In this document: one piece after another, positions 1 through 6,611 of the stretch
How positions within the stretch are numbered: position 1 is the stretch's first letter
Layout of the letters: each line of letters starts with the position of its first letter
Origin: an uncultured Oscillospiraceae bacterium
GTDB taxonomy: Bacteria; Bacillota_A; Clostridia; Oscillospirales; Oscillospiraceae
Direction of reading: 5' to 3'
NCBI GenBank assembly: GCA_900757695.1
Contig: CAAEOU010000007.1
Location: forward strand, 1-13,464
DNA length: 13,464 nucleotides
Program-made: the position numbers and the translations under genes
The notes under the pieces: generated by a model
What the model saw: only the letters and a program-made list of their open reading frames with translations
The model's database searches: none
Told to the model about the DNA's origin: nothing

Positions 1-1740
1 CCGATCCGAAGTGTAATTACGGTCTGCAAGTCCTTCGGGTATCTCTATGAGGGCATCCGTGTGCTCCTGAAGGGCAAGCTGGAGGTGCCGGTGCTGGATG
101 CTACGGCTATTACTGTCTCAATCCTGCGCCGTGATTTTGCAACGGCTTCCTCGGTGATGTTCCTGCTGGGCATTGGCGAAATTTTGGAGGAATGGACGCA
201 TAAGAAGTCTGTGGACGATCTTGCTCGGACCATAAGCCTTAATGTGGATCAGGCGTGGGTACGCCGGGGCGGTCAGGAAATCCTGCTGCCCCTGAAGACC
301 GTTGAAATGGGCGATGAGATCGTCGTGCGTACCGGCGGCATGATCCCGCTGGATGGACGTGTAGTCGATGGAGAAGCAACGGTCAATCAGGCATCCATTA
401 CTGGAGAATCCATGCCCGTTCGGAAGGCTGCAGGAAGCTATGCCTATGCCGGTACGGTGGTAGAAGAGGGCGAATGCGTGATCCGGGTGGAAAAAGCCTC
501 CGGAAGCGGACGCTATGATAAGATCGTGGAAATGATCGAGGCTTCGGAGAAGATGAAATCCGCCACCGAGGATAAGGCGTCTCATCTGGCAGATAAGCTG
601 GTGCCTTACTCTCTGGGCGGCACCATCCTGACGTATCTGCTGACCCGGAATGTCACCAAGGCGCTGTCTATCCTGATGGTGGATTTTTCCTGTGCACTGA
701 AGCTCTCTATGCCCCTTGCAGTGCTTTCCGCCATGCGGGAAAGCAGTCTGTACCATATTACCGTAAAGGGTGGAAAGTTCCTTGAGGCGGTGTCTCAGGC
801 CAACACCATTGTATTTGACAAAACCGGTACGCTGACCTATGCGTGCCCCAGAGTCAAGATGGTGGTGCCCTTTGACGGAAAGGACGAAAATGAAATGCTG
901 CGTCTGGCGGCCTGCCTGGAAGAGCACTACCCCCATTCCATGGCCAATGCGGTGGTAGATGAGGCGAAGAACCGGAATCTCAATCATGAGGAGCGCCACT
1001 CCAAGGTGGAGTATGTGGTAGCCCACGGCATATCCAGCCGTGTTGAGGATGAAAAGGTTGTGATCGGCAGCCACCACTTTGTGTTTGAGGACGAGGGCTG
1101 CGTGATTCCTGCGGGAGAACAGGAGAAGTTTGACAATCTTCCCGCTCAGTATTCCCATCTGTATCTGGCAGTGGGCGGCGTATTGGCCGCTGTGATCTGT
1201 GTGGAGGATCCCCTGCGGGCCGAGGCATGCAGTGTGGTTTCTAAGCTCAAGGAGCTGGGCATTGACAAAATCGTTATGATGACCGGAGACAGCTACCGCA
1301 CCGCAAAGTCCGTGGCTGCGGACGTGGGTGTTACGGAGTTCCACGCCGAGGTTTTGCCGGAGGACAAGGCTGCTTTTGTCCGGGCGGAGCACGAGAAAGG
1401 CCGGAAGGTCATTATGATCGGTGACGGCGTCAATGATTCCCCGGCTCTCAGTGAGGCGGATGCCGGTGTGTCCATTTCCACCGGTGCGGCAATTGCCCGT
1501 GAAGTGGCGGATATCACTATTTCTGCCGAAGATCTGGAGACCCTTGTGACCCTGCGGCGCATCAGCGATGCACTGATGGCCCGAATCCACAGCAACTATC
1601 GGTTTATCATTTCTTTTAATATGATGCTGATCGTTCTTGGTGTGGCAGGTGTCCTGCCGCCTACCACATCAGCGCTGCTGCACAATTTGTCTACCCTTTG
1701 CATCAGCATGAAGAGTATGACGAATCTGCTGCCGGAATAA
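1..1740 (+). CDS. P1B-type heavy-metal-translocating ATPase, 5' end outside window
   Basis: A membrane pump that uses ATP to move a transition-metal ion. The frame is open to base 1, so the start, any N-terminal metal-binding domain and the first helices lie outside; 579 residues are present. Visible motifs are TGES (400-411, actuator), DKTGT (817-831, phosphorylated Asp), TGD (1282-1290) and GDGVND (1420-1437, hinge). The helix that normally carries CPC reads FSCALKL, with the single Cys at 691-693, so both the first Cys and the invariant Pro are replaced. The nucleotide-domain HP pair reads His-Ser (His 934-936). The catalytic residues look intact, so I expect an active pump. I recall similar SCA-type ATPases in anaerobic Firmicutes and Actinobacteria, so the changes are probably typical of the subgroup. 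The transported metal cannot be assigned. The gene ends 11 bases before a strong terminator. Confidence 0.9.
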   Translation, partial: PIRSVITVCKSFGYLYEGIRVLLKGKLEVPVLDATAITVSILRRDFATASSVMFLLGIGEILEEWTHKKSVDDLARTISLNVDQAWVRRGGQEILLPLKTVEMGDEIVVRTGGMIPLDGRVVDGEATVNQASITGESMPVRKAAGSYAYAGTVVEEGECVIRVEKASGSGRYDKIVEMIEASEKMKSATEDKASHLADKLVPYSLGGTILTYLLTRNVTKALSILMVDFSCALKLSMPLAVLSAMRESSLYHITVKGGKFLEAVSQANTIVFDKTGTLTYACPRVKMVVPFDGKDENEMLRLAACLEEHYPHSMANAVVDEAKNRNLNHEERHSKVEYVVAHGISSRVEDEKVVIGSHHFVFEDEGCVIPAGEQEKFDNLPAQYSHLYLAVGGVLAAVICVEDPLRAEACSVVSKLKELGIDKIVMMTGDSYRTAKSVAADVGVTEFHAEVLPEDKAAFVRAEHEKGRKVIMIGDGVNDSPALSEADAGVSISTGAAIAREVADITISAEDLETLVTLRRISDALMARIHSNYRFIISFNMMLIVLGVAGVLPPTTSALLHNLSTLCISMKSMTNLLPE

Positions 1741-1750
1741 TGTGATCGGG

Positions 1751-1788
1751 AAAGCCCGCTGCGACAGGTTCGTTCGCAGCGGGCTTTT
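1751..1788. terminator. Bidirectional intrinsic terminator between ATPase and MBL genes
   Basis: A perfect 14-bp stem (1751-1764 with 1774-1787) has a 9-nt loop and a GC-rich core. The + strand arm ends in TTTT. The - strand arm also ends in Ts, because the left arm begins AAA. It sits 11 bases after the ATPase stop and 10 bases beyond the MBL stop, so it can serve both convergent genes. Confidence 0.9.
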
Positions 1789-1797
1789 GGTGTTCTA

Positions 1798-2778
1798 TCA
1801 GGAAATGGATTGGTAGGTATACAGGGCATCCTGCTTTTGGCGCTGTACCTGTCCCAGTACGATCAGGTGATCCAGATGAGCCATGGCTTCTCCGACTGCA
1901 AACCATTTCTGGGGTGTTGGAAAGTCTGCCCAGTCTTTGGCACGGATTTTCCATGTCATTCTGGCAACAATATCCCATGCAGTCATGGCGCCGTTTCCAT
2001 TGAGGATTCCGAGAACTTCATTACAGCGGGCAGCGTGGTGCTGGATCAGCTGATCACAGCGTTGATGGAAATCCATATGGACGGTCCGGTGCGCTGGAAG
2101 TGGGATCTTGACAGGAAGCTGACGAATGGCGTTCAGAGACTGCAAATAGTCACCCAGAGAGTCCTGTGTTCCAATCCATCGGGTGATGTTGGGGGTAATA
2201 TCAAAGAGCACATGATCTCCCAGAATGCATACGCCGGTTTCCGCTTCCCAGAGGCACATATGCCCCGGCGTGTGGCCGGGCGTCAGGATTGCGGTAAATC
2301 TGTGACTGCCGTAGGAAAATACGTCTCCCGGTTCTACCGGCAGATAGCCGTCATAGGGGATAGGGGAGAGGCTCTGGGCTGGGTTTTTGGTGGTGAGTGC
2401 TTTCAGAAGCTCAGGCGGAAAGCCTTCGGCGGCAAAATGCCGGTCAGAATCCGCCCAGCGGAAGGTGCTGCCGGGGCCGGGCATATGGGAAAGGTCTCTG
2501 GCGCCGATATAGATCCGGGTGCCTCTGCCGCGTATCTCCGGGGCGAGACCGGTATGGTCGGAATGCAGATGCGTCAGAAAGATATCCGTATGCTCCATGG
2601 AGACGCCAAGCGTCTGAAGCCCGGACAGCAGCGCTTCCCGACAGGCATCCTGACGAAAGCCTGTGTCGATGAGCAGGTTCCTCTCGCCGGTGATCACATA
2701 GGCATTGAGGCTTTTAAGGGGATTATTGGGCAGGGGAACTGCAATGGAGTACAGGCCCGGGATGATTTCAGTAACCAT
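1798..2778 (-). CDS. MBL-fold metallo-hydrolase
   Basis: A 326-aa metallo-beta-lactamase-fold hydrolase, presumably cytosolic because it has no signal peptide. The metal-site motifs are complete: HLHSDH (His70, His72, Asp74, His75), the second His of GHTPGH (His173), Asp188 in GDH, and His230. The region after about residue 240 is helical and polar and resembles the C-terminal domain of the LACTB2-like/glyoxalase-II-related branch. The substrate is unknown; candidates are thioesters, RNA or a lactone. I start it at 2778, not at an in-frame ATG 10 codons upstream (2808). The 2778 ATG follows AAAGGAG at 7 bases, and the predicted transcription start near 2804 would leave the upstream ATG outside the mRNA. 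It is divergent from gluQ with an overlapping promoter and convergent with the metal ATPase. Confidence 0.85.
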   Translation of the reverse strand: MVTEIIPGLYSIAVPLPNNPLKSLNAYVITGERNLLIDTGFRQDACREALLSGLQTLGVSMEHTDIFLTHLHSDHTGLAPEIRGRGTRIYIGARDLSHMPGPGSTFRWADSDRHFAAEGFPPELLKALTTKNPAQSLSPIPYDGYLPVEPGDVFSYGSHRFTAILTPGHTPGHMCLWEAETGVCILGDHVLFDITPNITRWIGTQDSLGDYLQSLNAIRQLPVKIPLPAHRTVHMDFHQRCDQLIQHHAARCNEVLGILNGNGAMTAWDIVARMTWKIRAKDWADFPTPQKWFAVGEAMAHLDHLIVLGQVQRQKQDALYTYQSIS

Positions 2779-2807
2779 GGAAATACTCCTTTCGTGGGGG
2801 TTCTTCA

Positions 2808-2836
2808 TTGATTATACTCGGATTCTGTGGTAGAAT
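2808..2836 (+). promoter_or_regulatory. Sigma-A-type promoter of gluQ
   Basis: -35 TTGATT (2808-2813), 17-bp spacer, -10 TAGAAT (2831-2836). The predicted start is near 2843, just before the purine-rich ribosome site at 2851-2860. Each -35 overlaps the other promoter's -10, so polymerase cannot occupy both at once. Confidence 0.7.
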
Positions 2837-2839
2837 CAA
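2811..2839 (-). promoter_or_regulatory. Sigma-A-type promoter of the MBL hydrolase gene
   Basis: Read on the - strand: -35 TTGATT (2834-2839), 17-bp spacer, -10 TATAAT (2811-2816, perfect consensus). The predicted start is near 2804, about 26 bases before the chosen ATG. It overlaps the gluQ promoter almost completely. Confidence 0.75.
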
Positions 2840-2868
2840 TTCGCATTTTTAGGGAAGGGGGCAGCGAT

Positions 2869-3786
2869 ATGGTGCGGGGACGATTTGCGCCCAGCCCCAG
2901 CGGACGAATGCATCTGGGTAATGCACTGTCGGCACTGCTGGCATGGCTTTCCGCAAAATCACAGGGCGGTGAGATGCTGCTGCGGATCGAGGATCTGGAT
3001 CCTGCCCGCAGCAGGGCGGAATATGCCCAGTGCATTATGGAGGATTTTCGGTGGCTCGGCCTTACATGGGAACTCCGGGCGGAGGATCAAAGCAGAAGGG
3101 GCAGTGCCTATGAAGCGGCGCTGGAGCGGCTTCGGGGAATGGGTCTGGTGTACCCCTGCTACTGCTCCCGGGATCAGCTCCATGCGGCATCTGCCCCCCA
3201 CGCCTCAGACGGCCGTGTGATTTACGCAGGCACCTGCCGCCACCTGACGGAAGCGCAGAGAAATGCCATGACCAAAAAGCCGGCCATGCGTCTGATGCTG
3301 CCCGATCGCCAAGTATCCTTTTGCGATGGCCTGCAGGGAGAAGTAACGATGAATCTTCAAAAGGAATATGGAGATATCATCATTCGCCGGGCCGATGGAG
3401 TCGCAGCCTATCAGCTTGCGGTGGTGACAGATGACGGGGAAGAGGGAGTAACGCAGGTGGTGCGGGGGCGTGATCTGCTGTCCTCCACGCCGGTACAGCT
3501 CTATCTCTATGAGCTGCTGGAGCTGTGCCCGCCGGAATTTTACCATGTGCCCATGCTGCTGGCGCAGGATGGCCGGCGGCTGAGCAAGCGGGATCACGAT
3601 ATTGACTTCGGCTATCTCCGAAGCCGTTTTCAGCCGGAGGAGATCGTGGGATTGCTGGGCTGGCTCAGCGGCTTGCTTCCAAAGTGGGAAAAAATTTCTG
3701 CCTTGGAGCTGGCAGCGGCATTTTCCTGGGAGAACGTTCGCAGGGAAGATATTCGAGTGGATCCCAAACAATTACGGCGTCCCTGA
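2869..3786 (+). CDS. gluQ: Glutamyl-Q tRNA(Asp) synthetase
   Basis: A 305-aa truncated paralogue of glutamyl-tRNA synthetase. The family activates glutamate and attaches it to the queuosine of tRNA(Asp), not to the tRNA 3' end. The N-terminus FAPSPSGRMHLGN carries the HIGH-like motif (residues 15-18), and RLSKRD (about 237-242) is the KMSKS-like loop. Zinc ligands typical of GluQ-RS are present: Cys97 and Cys99 (CYC), Tyr119 and Cys123 (YAGTC). There is no anticodon-binding domain, and the length is right for GluQ-RS (about 300) rather than GltX (about 480). The start at 2869 is chosen for the AGGGAAGGGGG purine tract and for family alignment; an in-frame GTG at 2827 lies inside the promoter. 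The sequence ends shortly after the catalytic domain, as expected. Nothing appears broken. Confidence 0.92.
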   Translation: MVRGRFAPSPSGRMHLGNALSALLAWLSAKSQGGEMLLRIEDLDPARSRAEYAQCIMEDFRWLGLTWELRAEDQSRRGSAYEAALERLRGMGLVYPCYCSRDQLHAASAPHASDGRVIYAGTCRHLTEAQRNAMTKKPAMRLMLPDRQVSFCDGLQGEVTMNLQKEYGDIIIRRADGVAAYQLAVVTDDGEEGVTQVVRGRDLLSSTPVQLYLYELLELCPPEFYHVPMLLAQDGRRLSKRDHDIDFGYLRSRFQPEEIVGLLGWLSGLLPKWEKISALELAAAFSWENVRREDIRVDPKQLRRP

Positions 3787-3802
3787 CAGAAAATGGTTTA
3801 AT

Positions 3803-3836
3803 CCTCCTGATACCCGGTGATACTGGTATCAGGAGG
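3803..3836 (+). promoter_or_regulatory. Hairpin over the Shine-Dalgarno of the 85-aa gene; may also terminate gluQ
   Basis: A perfect 12-bp stem: CCTCCTGATACC (3803-3814) pairs with GGTATCAGGAGG (3825-3836) around a 10-nt loop. The last six bases of the 3' arm, AGGAGG (3831-3836), are the Shine-Dalgarno of the next gene (ATG at 3845, 8-base spacing). TGTTTTAT follows, a weak T tract, so it could also terminate gluQ, whose stop is 16 bases upstream. The structure is seen; its role is inferred. Confidence 0.65.
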
Positions 3837-3844
3837 TGTTTTAT

Positions 3845-4102
3845 ATGGTAAAGGGTGTATCCCGTCAGGTGGTCGTGGTGCCGTGTCCGGATGCCAGATT
3901 CTTTGATGAGGCGATCTTCATGGTGAGAAACGAAGTGTCAGGCGGCCCGGATTATGAGGTGCTGCTGAAGGATGCCTGCCGTGCGGCGGATGCCTACATC
4001 CAGAGCAATCTTGAAAAGCGGAAGCGCCATAGTGAAAGGTGGGTGCTGATCGGCGGTGCACTGCTGGCTGTGGGGGCGGCGATTGCGGTGATCCTTCTAT
4101 GA
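3845..4102 (+). CDS. 85-aa tail-anchored membrane protein, unknown function
   Basis: I do not recognise a named family, although I recall similar short hypothetical proteins in Clostridia. The first 60 residues are soluble and begin MVKGVSRQVVVV, followed by a PDARFFDEAIF stretch. A basic segment (EKRKRHSERW) then leads into one hydrophobic helix (about 66-85) running to the C-terminus. This suggests a tail-anchored protein with its N-terminal domain in the cytosol. The start at 3845 is supported by AGGAGG 8 bases upstream; an in-frame GTG at 3836 would overlap that site. It follows gluQ by 58 bases with no separate promoter visible, so it is probably read through the hairpin from gluQ. A terminator follows within 10 bases. 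It is likely a real gene because of the strong ribosome site and clean topology. Confidence 0.75.
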   Translation: MVKGVSRQVVVVPCPDARFFDEAIFMVRNEVSGGPDYEVLLKDACRAADAYIQSNLEKRKRHSERWVLIGGALLAVGAAIAVILL

Positions 4103-4110
4103 CAAAAGAA

Positions 4111-4145
4111 GAGGGTGCCCACGAATATGGGCACCCTCAATGTTT
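4111..4145. terminator. Bidirectional terminator between the 85-aa gene and the uracil-DNA glycosylase gene
   Basis: A 10-bp GC-rich stem GAGGGTGCCC (4111-4120) / GGGCACCCTC (4129-4138) has an 8-nt loop. Rightward it is followed by AATGTTTT; leftward the - strand reads TTCTTTTG. It lies between two convergent stop codons (4102 and 4155). Confidence 0.8.
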
Positions 4146-4154
4146 TGGCATACT

Positions 4155-4736
4155 TTATTCTTCCAGCATGAGATCAGGACAGTGCATACGCACCATGGCC
4201 TGAAGACTCTTGAGATCACGGAAGGTTTCCGGGCGCTTCCCCGGATCCCGGAGCAGGGCGGAGGGGTGGAACATGGCCATCCGGTAGGTGCCTTCGATGT
4301 CGTACCACAGGCCGTGCTCTCTGGTAATGCGGAAGTTGGGATTGATATACTCCATGGCCGCAATCCGGCCAAGGCAGACGATGATCTTGGGATGGATCAG
4401 CTGAATTTGCTCCGTGAGCCAGGGACTGCATTTCTCCCGTTCCTCCGGTTTCGGATCCCGGTTCTGGGGCGGACGGCACTTTACAATGTTGGCGATATAG
4501 CAGTTTCTGCGGCTGAGGCCGATGATGGAGAGCATTTCATCAAGAAGCTGACCCGCTGCCCCCACAAAGGGCTCACCCTGCAAATCCTCGTTTTCTCCGG
4601 GGCCCTCTCCAATGAACATCACATCGGTATGCTCCGGCCCAACACCGAACACAACACTGTGACGGGTGCTGCAAAGCGGACAGCGAGCGCAGGAGACACA
4701 GTCCTGACGGAGCTGGTCGAGATTATCGTATGGCAT
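4155..4736 (-). CDS. Family 4 (Fe-S) uracil-DNA glycosylase
   Basis: A 193-aa DNA repair enzyme that removes uracil arising from cytosine deamination. Family 4 signatures are clear: motif A is GEGPGENED (43-51) and motif B is FHPSALLR (about 156-163). The four cysteines for the iron-sulfur cluster are best assigned as Cys16 and Cys19 (C-x2-C), then Cys87 and Cys103 (C-x15-C). Two further cysteines, Cys13 and Cys22, flank the first pair. The length matches the family (about 190-210). The start ATG at 4736 has AAGGAGG at the right distance, and that site overlaps the stop codon of the upstream carboxypeptidase gene. The 4-bp gap implies translational coupling in a two-gene operon. The association with a cell-wall enzyme has no obvious functional logic. 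Confidence 0.92.
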   Translation of the reverse strand: MPYDNLDQLRQDCVSCARCPLCSTRHSVVFGVGPEHTDVMFIGEGPGENEDLQGEPFVGAAGQLLDEMLSIIGLSRRNCYIANIVKCRPPQNRDPKPEEREKCSPWLTEQIQLIHPKIIVCLGRIAAMEYINPNFRITREHGLWYDIEGTYRMAMFHPSALLRDPGKRPETFRDLKSLQAMVRMHCPDLMLEE

Positions 4737-4740
4737 AGGA

Positions 4741-6045
4741 TTACCTCCTTTTCAGCAGAAGCACCAGTACAACGACAACAATGATGAGCATCACTACCGC
4801 TGCGACAAAAATGATGATCAGCAGAGCAAAGGGGCTCAGGCCGAGACTGGCCGCAATGGCTGATATCATTGCGGCGGCGTTGCGCTGGGATGCGGGTGCA
4901 GATGCAGAGACGGTGGGAGTGGGTGCTGTAGTGTCGGCCGAAGCCTCGGATGGCTGTACCGTGGCCAATGGAAGCGCTTCCGATGCTTCCGGCGCTTCCA
5001 AAGTGGACTCTGCCTCAGCAGGCGCTTCCTCCGGATCCATCATGGAATCCTGAGAAGCTGTTTCTTCGGGCGGAATGTCGGGCTCCGGACTGAGGGAAGG
5101 CAGTGCATCCAGATATTCCTGATAGAAAAGCGCCGTGTCATAGTTGAAAAAGCCCCAATCCATCAATGTGCTTGCCTGCGTAAAAGCGCCGGAAACGGTT
5201 TTTCCGTCTGAGGTGGTTTCTTTCTTTGCACCCAGAACGACTGCAATCAGGGTGTGGTCTTCCTGCTGGGCGGCAGCAACCAGACAATAGCCCGCAGGGG
5301 TAGTGTATCCTGTTTTTACGCCCAGCGCCCCGGCATAGGCGTAGGCCGGATAGTCAGAACCGGCCAGCAGGTAATTGGTGGTGGACAGCTCCCGCTGATC
5401 CGAGAGATTGGTGGCGGGAATGGTGGCCTTGGCTGTACCGCAGATGCTGCGGAAGGTGTCGTAGGAAAGTGCGGCTCGGGTGATAATGGCAAGATCTGCG
5501 GCACAGGTGGTGTGGTCATCGTCATGGAGACCGTTTGGTGTGACAAAGTGGGTGTTGGTGCAGCCTAATTCAGCGGCCTCCTGGTTCATGAGCACCACAA
5601 AATCGTCAATAGAACCACTGACCAGAATGGCAACGGCATTGGCGGCCTCATTGGCGGAGACGATCATCAGGCACTCCAGTAGCTCATAGACCGTCAGCAC
5701 CTCGCCTGCTTTCAGGTTCGCAGTGGAAACGCCGGATGTGATCCCCTGGTCATATCCGGCGGGAATGGTGATGGAGGCATCAGCGTCCAGATACTTCAGC
5801 GCAAGATAGCAGGTCATAATCTTCGTGGTGCTTGCAGGATACATGGCTTCCTGATCGTTTTGCCGGTAGAGTACCTCGCCGGTATCGGCATCCATTAAAA
5901 TGGCGGCGCCCACGTCCAGCGTGAGTTCCGGCGGGGCCGGTACGGCATCGGTTTCGTGGAGGGAATCGGCAGCGTAGACGGGAACCATCCATGAATACAG
6001 CAGAAAAAGTGCAAGAAACAGCGATAAAAACTTATATTTTCTCAT
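4741..6045 (-). CDS. D-alanyl-D-alanine carboxypeptidase, S11 family (PBP5/DacF type)
   Basis: A 434-aa low-molecular-weight penicillin-binding protein that trims the terminal D-Ala from peptidoglycan stem peptides outside the membrane. A signal peptide covers residues 1-25 (basic start, hydrophobic core, cleavage after VYA). The catalytic motifs are STTK (Ser72, Lys75), SAN (120-122) and KTG (244-246). After the catalytic domain (to about 300) comes an acidic Ser/Pro/Ala/Thr-rich linker (about 330-395). A strongly hydrophobic helix (about 407-430) ending KRR follows. PBP5 and DacF are normally held by a C-terminal amphipathic helix after a beta domain, so this anchor is different. The name dacF would fit by family, but this is not the spoIIA neighbourhood, so I leave the symbol blank. 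The start is supported by CAGGAG upstream; the gene is first in an operon with the glycosylase. Confidence 0.92.
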   Translation of the reverse strand: MRKYKFLSLFLALFLLYSWMVPVYAADSLHETDAVPAPPELTLDVGAAILMDADTGEVLYRQNDQEAMYPASTTKIMTCYLALKYLDADASITIPAGYDQGITSGVSTANLKAGEVLTVYELLECLMIVSANEAANAVAILVSGSIDDFVVLMNQEAAELGCTNTHFVTPNGLHDDDHTTCAADLAIITRAALSYDTFRSICGTAKATIPATNLSDQRELSTTNYLLAGSDYPAYAYAGALGVKTGYTTPAGYCLVAAAQQEDHTLIAVVLGAKKETTSDGKTVSGAFTQASTLMDWGFFNYDTALFYQEYLDALPSLSPEPDIPPEETASQDSMMDPEEAPAEAESTLEAPEASEALPLATVQPSEASADTTAPTPTVSASAPASQRNAAAMISAIAASLGLSPFALLIIIFVAAVVMLIIVVVVLVLLLKRR

Positions 6046-6073
6046 TCAAAAAAAGCTCCTGATATGGTACAAT
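6045..6073 (+). promoter_or_regulatory. Possible extended -10 promoter for the comEA operon
   Basis: -35 TTCAAA (6045-6050), 17-bp spacer, TGG then TACAAT (6065-6073), an extended -10. The -35 reaches the first base of the divergent dac-type gene. The predicted start near 6080 leaves a leader of about 48 bases before comEA. Confidence 0.45.
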
Positions 6074-6090
6074 AGAATCTGTATAAATAC

Positions 6091-6119
6091 ATCATAGCAT
6101 ACTTTGGATAGAAAGGAAA
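6091..6119 (-). promoter_or_regulatory. Possible extended -10 promoter for the carboxypeptidase-glycosylase operon
   Basis: On the - strand, TGC followed by TATGAT (6091-6099) is an extended -10. The -35, TTTCCT (6114-6119, 17-bp spacer), is poor. The predicted start near 6084 leaves a leader of about 40 bases. It is moderate evidence only. Confidence 0.4.
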
Positions 6120-6127
6120 GTAACCCT

Positions 6128-6607
6128 ATGAAAATATCCAAGGCGGAGTGGGCTGCAATTCTGGCTGCCTGTATCGTGGTTGCCTTTTCGTTGGGGTACT
6201 ATCTGGGCCGCAGTGCAAGTCCTGCGGTGTTGGAGGTTGGGCCGGTTGCGTCCGTGGAGGTATCGGCTTCGGCGGTACCACAGGTGCCTGCGGTCAGTGC
6301 CGCTTCATCCCAGCGTCCATTGATTCCCGCGGCAGAGTCGTCGGCGGTGGAATCCCTGCCTTCTGAATTGGAGTGGCAGGAAGAGATTGCTCCGGAATCA
6401 CCGGAGAGCGGTCTTATCAATCTGAATACCGCAACGCTGGAGCAGCTGGATACGCTTCCGGGGATCGGCCCGGTGCTGGCCCAGCGGATTCTGGATTATC
6501 GGGAGGCGAACGGCCCATTCACCGATAAGGCACAGCTCAAAAACGTCAGCGGTATTGGCGATAAAAAGTATGCAGATATAGAAAATCTCGTGGAAGTGGG
6601 GAATTGA
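6128..6607 (+). CDS. comEA: ComEA-like helix-hairpin-helix DNA-binding protein
   Basis: A 159-aa membrane-anchored DNA-binding protein. In competent bacteria ComEA binds incoming double-stranded DNA at the outer face of the membrane. Residues 8-26 form one membrane helix, then comes a Ser/Ala/Val/Pro-rich spacer (about 28-90). A tandem helix-hairpin-helix domain (about 96-152) carries [18 protein letters not shown] and VSGIGDKKY. The protein is shorter than Bacillus ComEA (about 205 aa) because no SLBB domain precedes the HhH unit. I use ATG 6128 behind GAAAGGAAAG; an upstream in-frame TTG at 6104 lacks support. comEC, its usual partner, is not in this window. The stop lies 4 bases before the response regulator start, so the two are probably cotranscribed. 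An alternative is a general envelope-associated HhH protein not involved in uptake. Confidence 0.8.
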   Translation: MKISKAEWAAILAACIVVAFSLGYYLGRSASPAVLEVGPVASVEVSASAVPQVPAVSAASSQRPLIPAAESSAVESLPSELEWQEEIAPESPESGLINLNTATLEQLDTLPGIGPVLAQRILDYREANGPFTDKAQLKNVSGIGDKKYADIENLVEVGN

Positions 6608-6611
6608 TTCG

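Noticed and set aside
118..1590. 490-codon open frame on the - strand opposite the metal ATPase
   Set aside because: It mirrors a gene with clear P-type ATPase motifs; the His- and Gly-rich translation has no recognisable domain, and such antisense frames are common where the third codon position is GC-rich.
2779..2808. Ten-codon N-terminal extension of the MBL hydrolase
   Set aside because: The extension would begin upstream of the predicted transcript start, and the internal ATG has an excellent ribosome site.
1810..2811. 333-codon open frame on the + strand opposite the MBL hydrolase
   Set aside because: Antisense shadow: the - strand carries all metal-binding motifs, a promoter and a ribosome site, whereas this frame has none of these.
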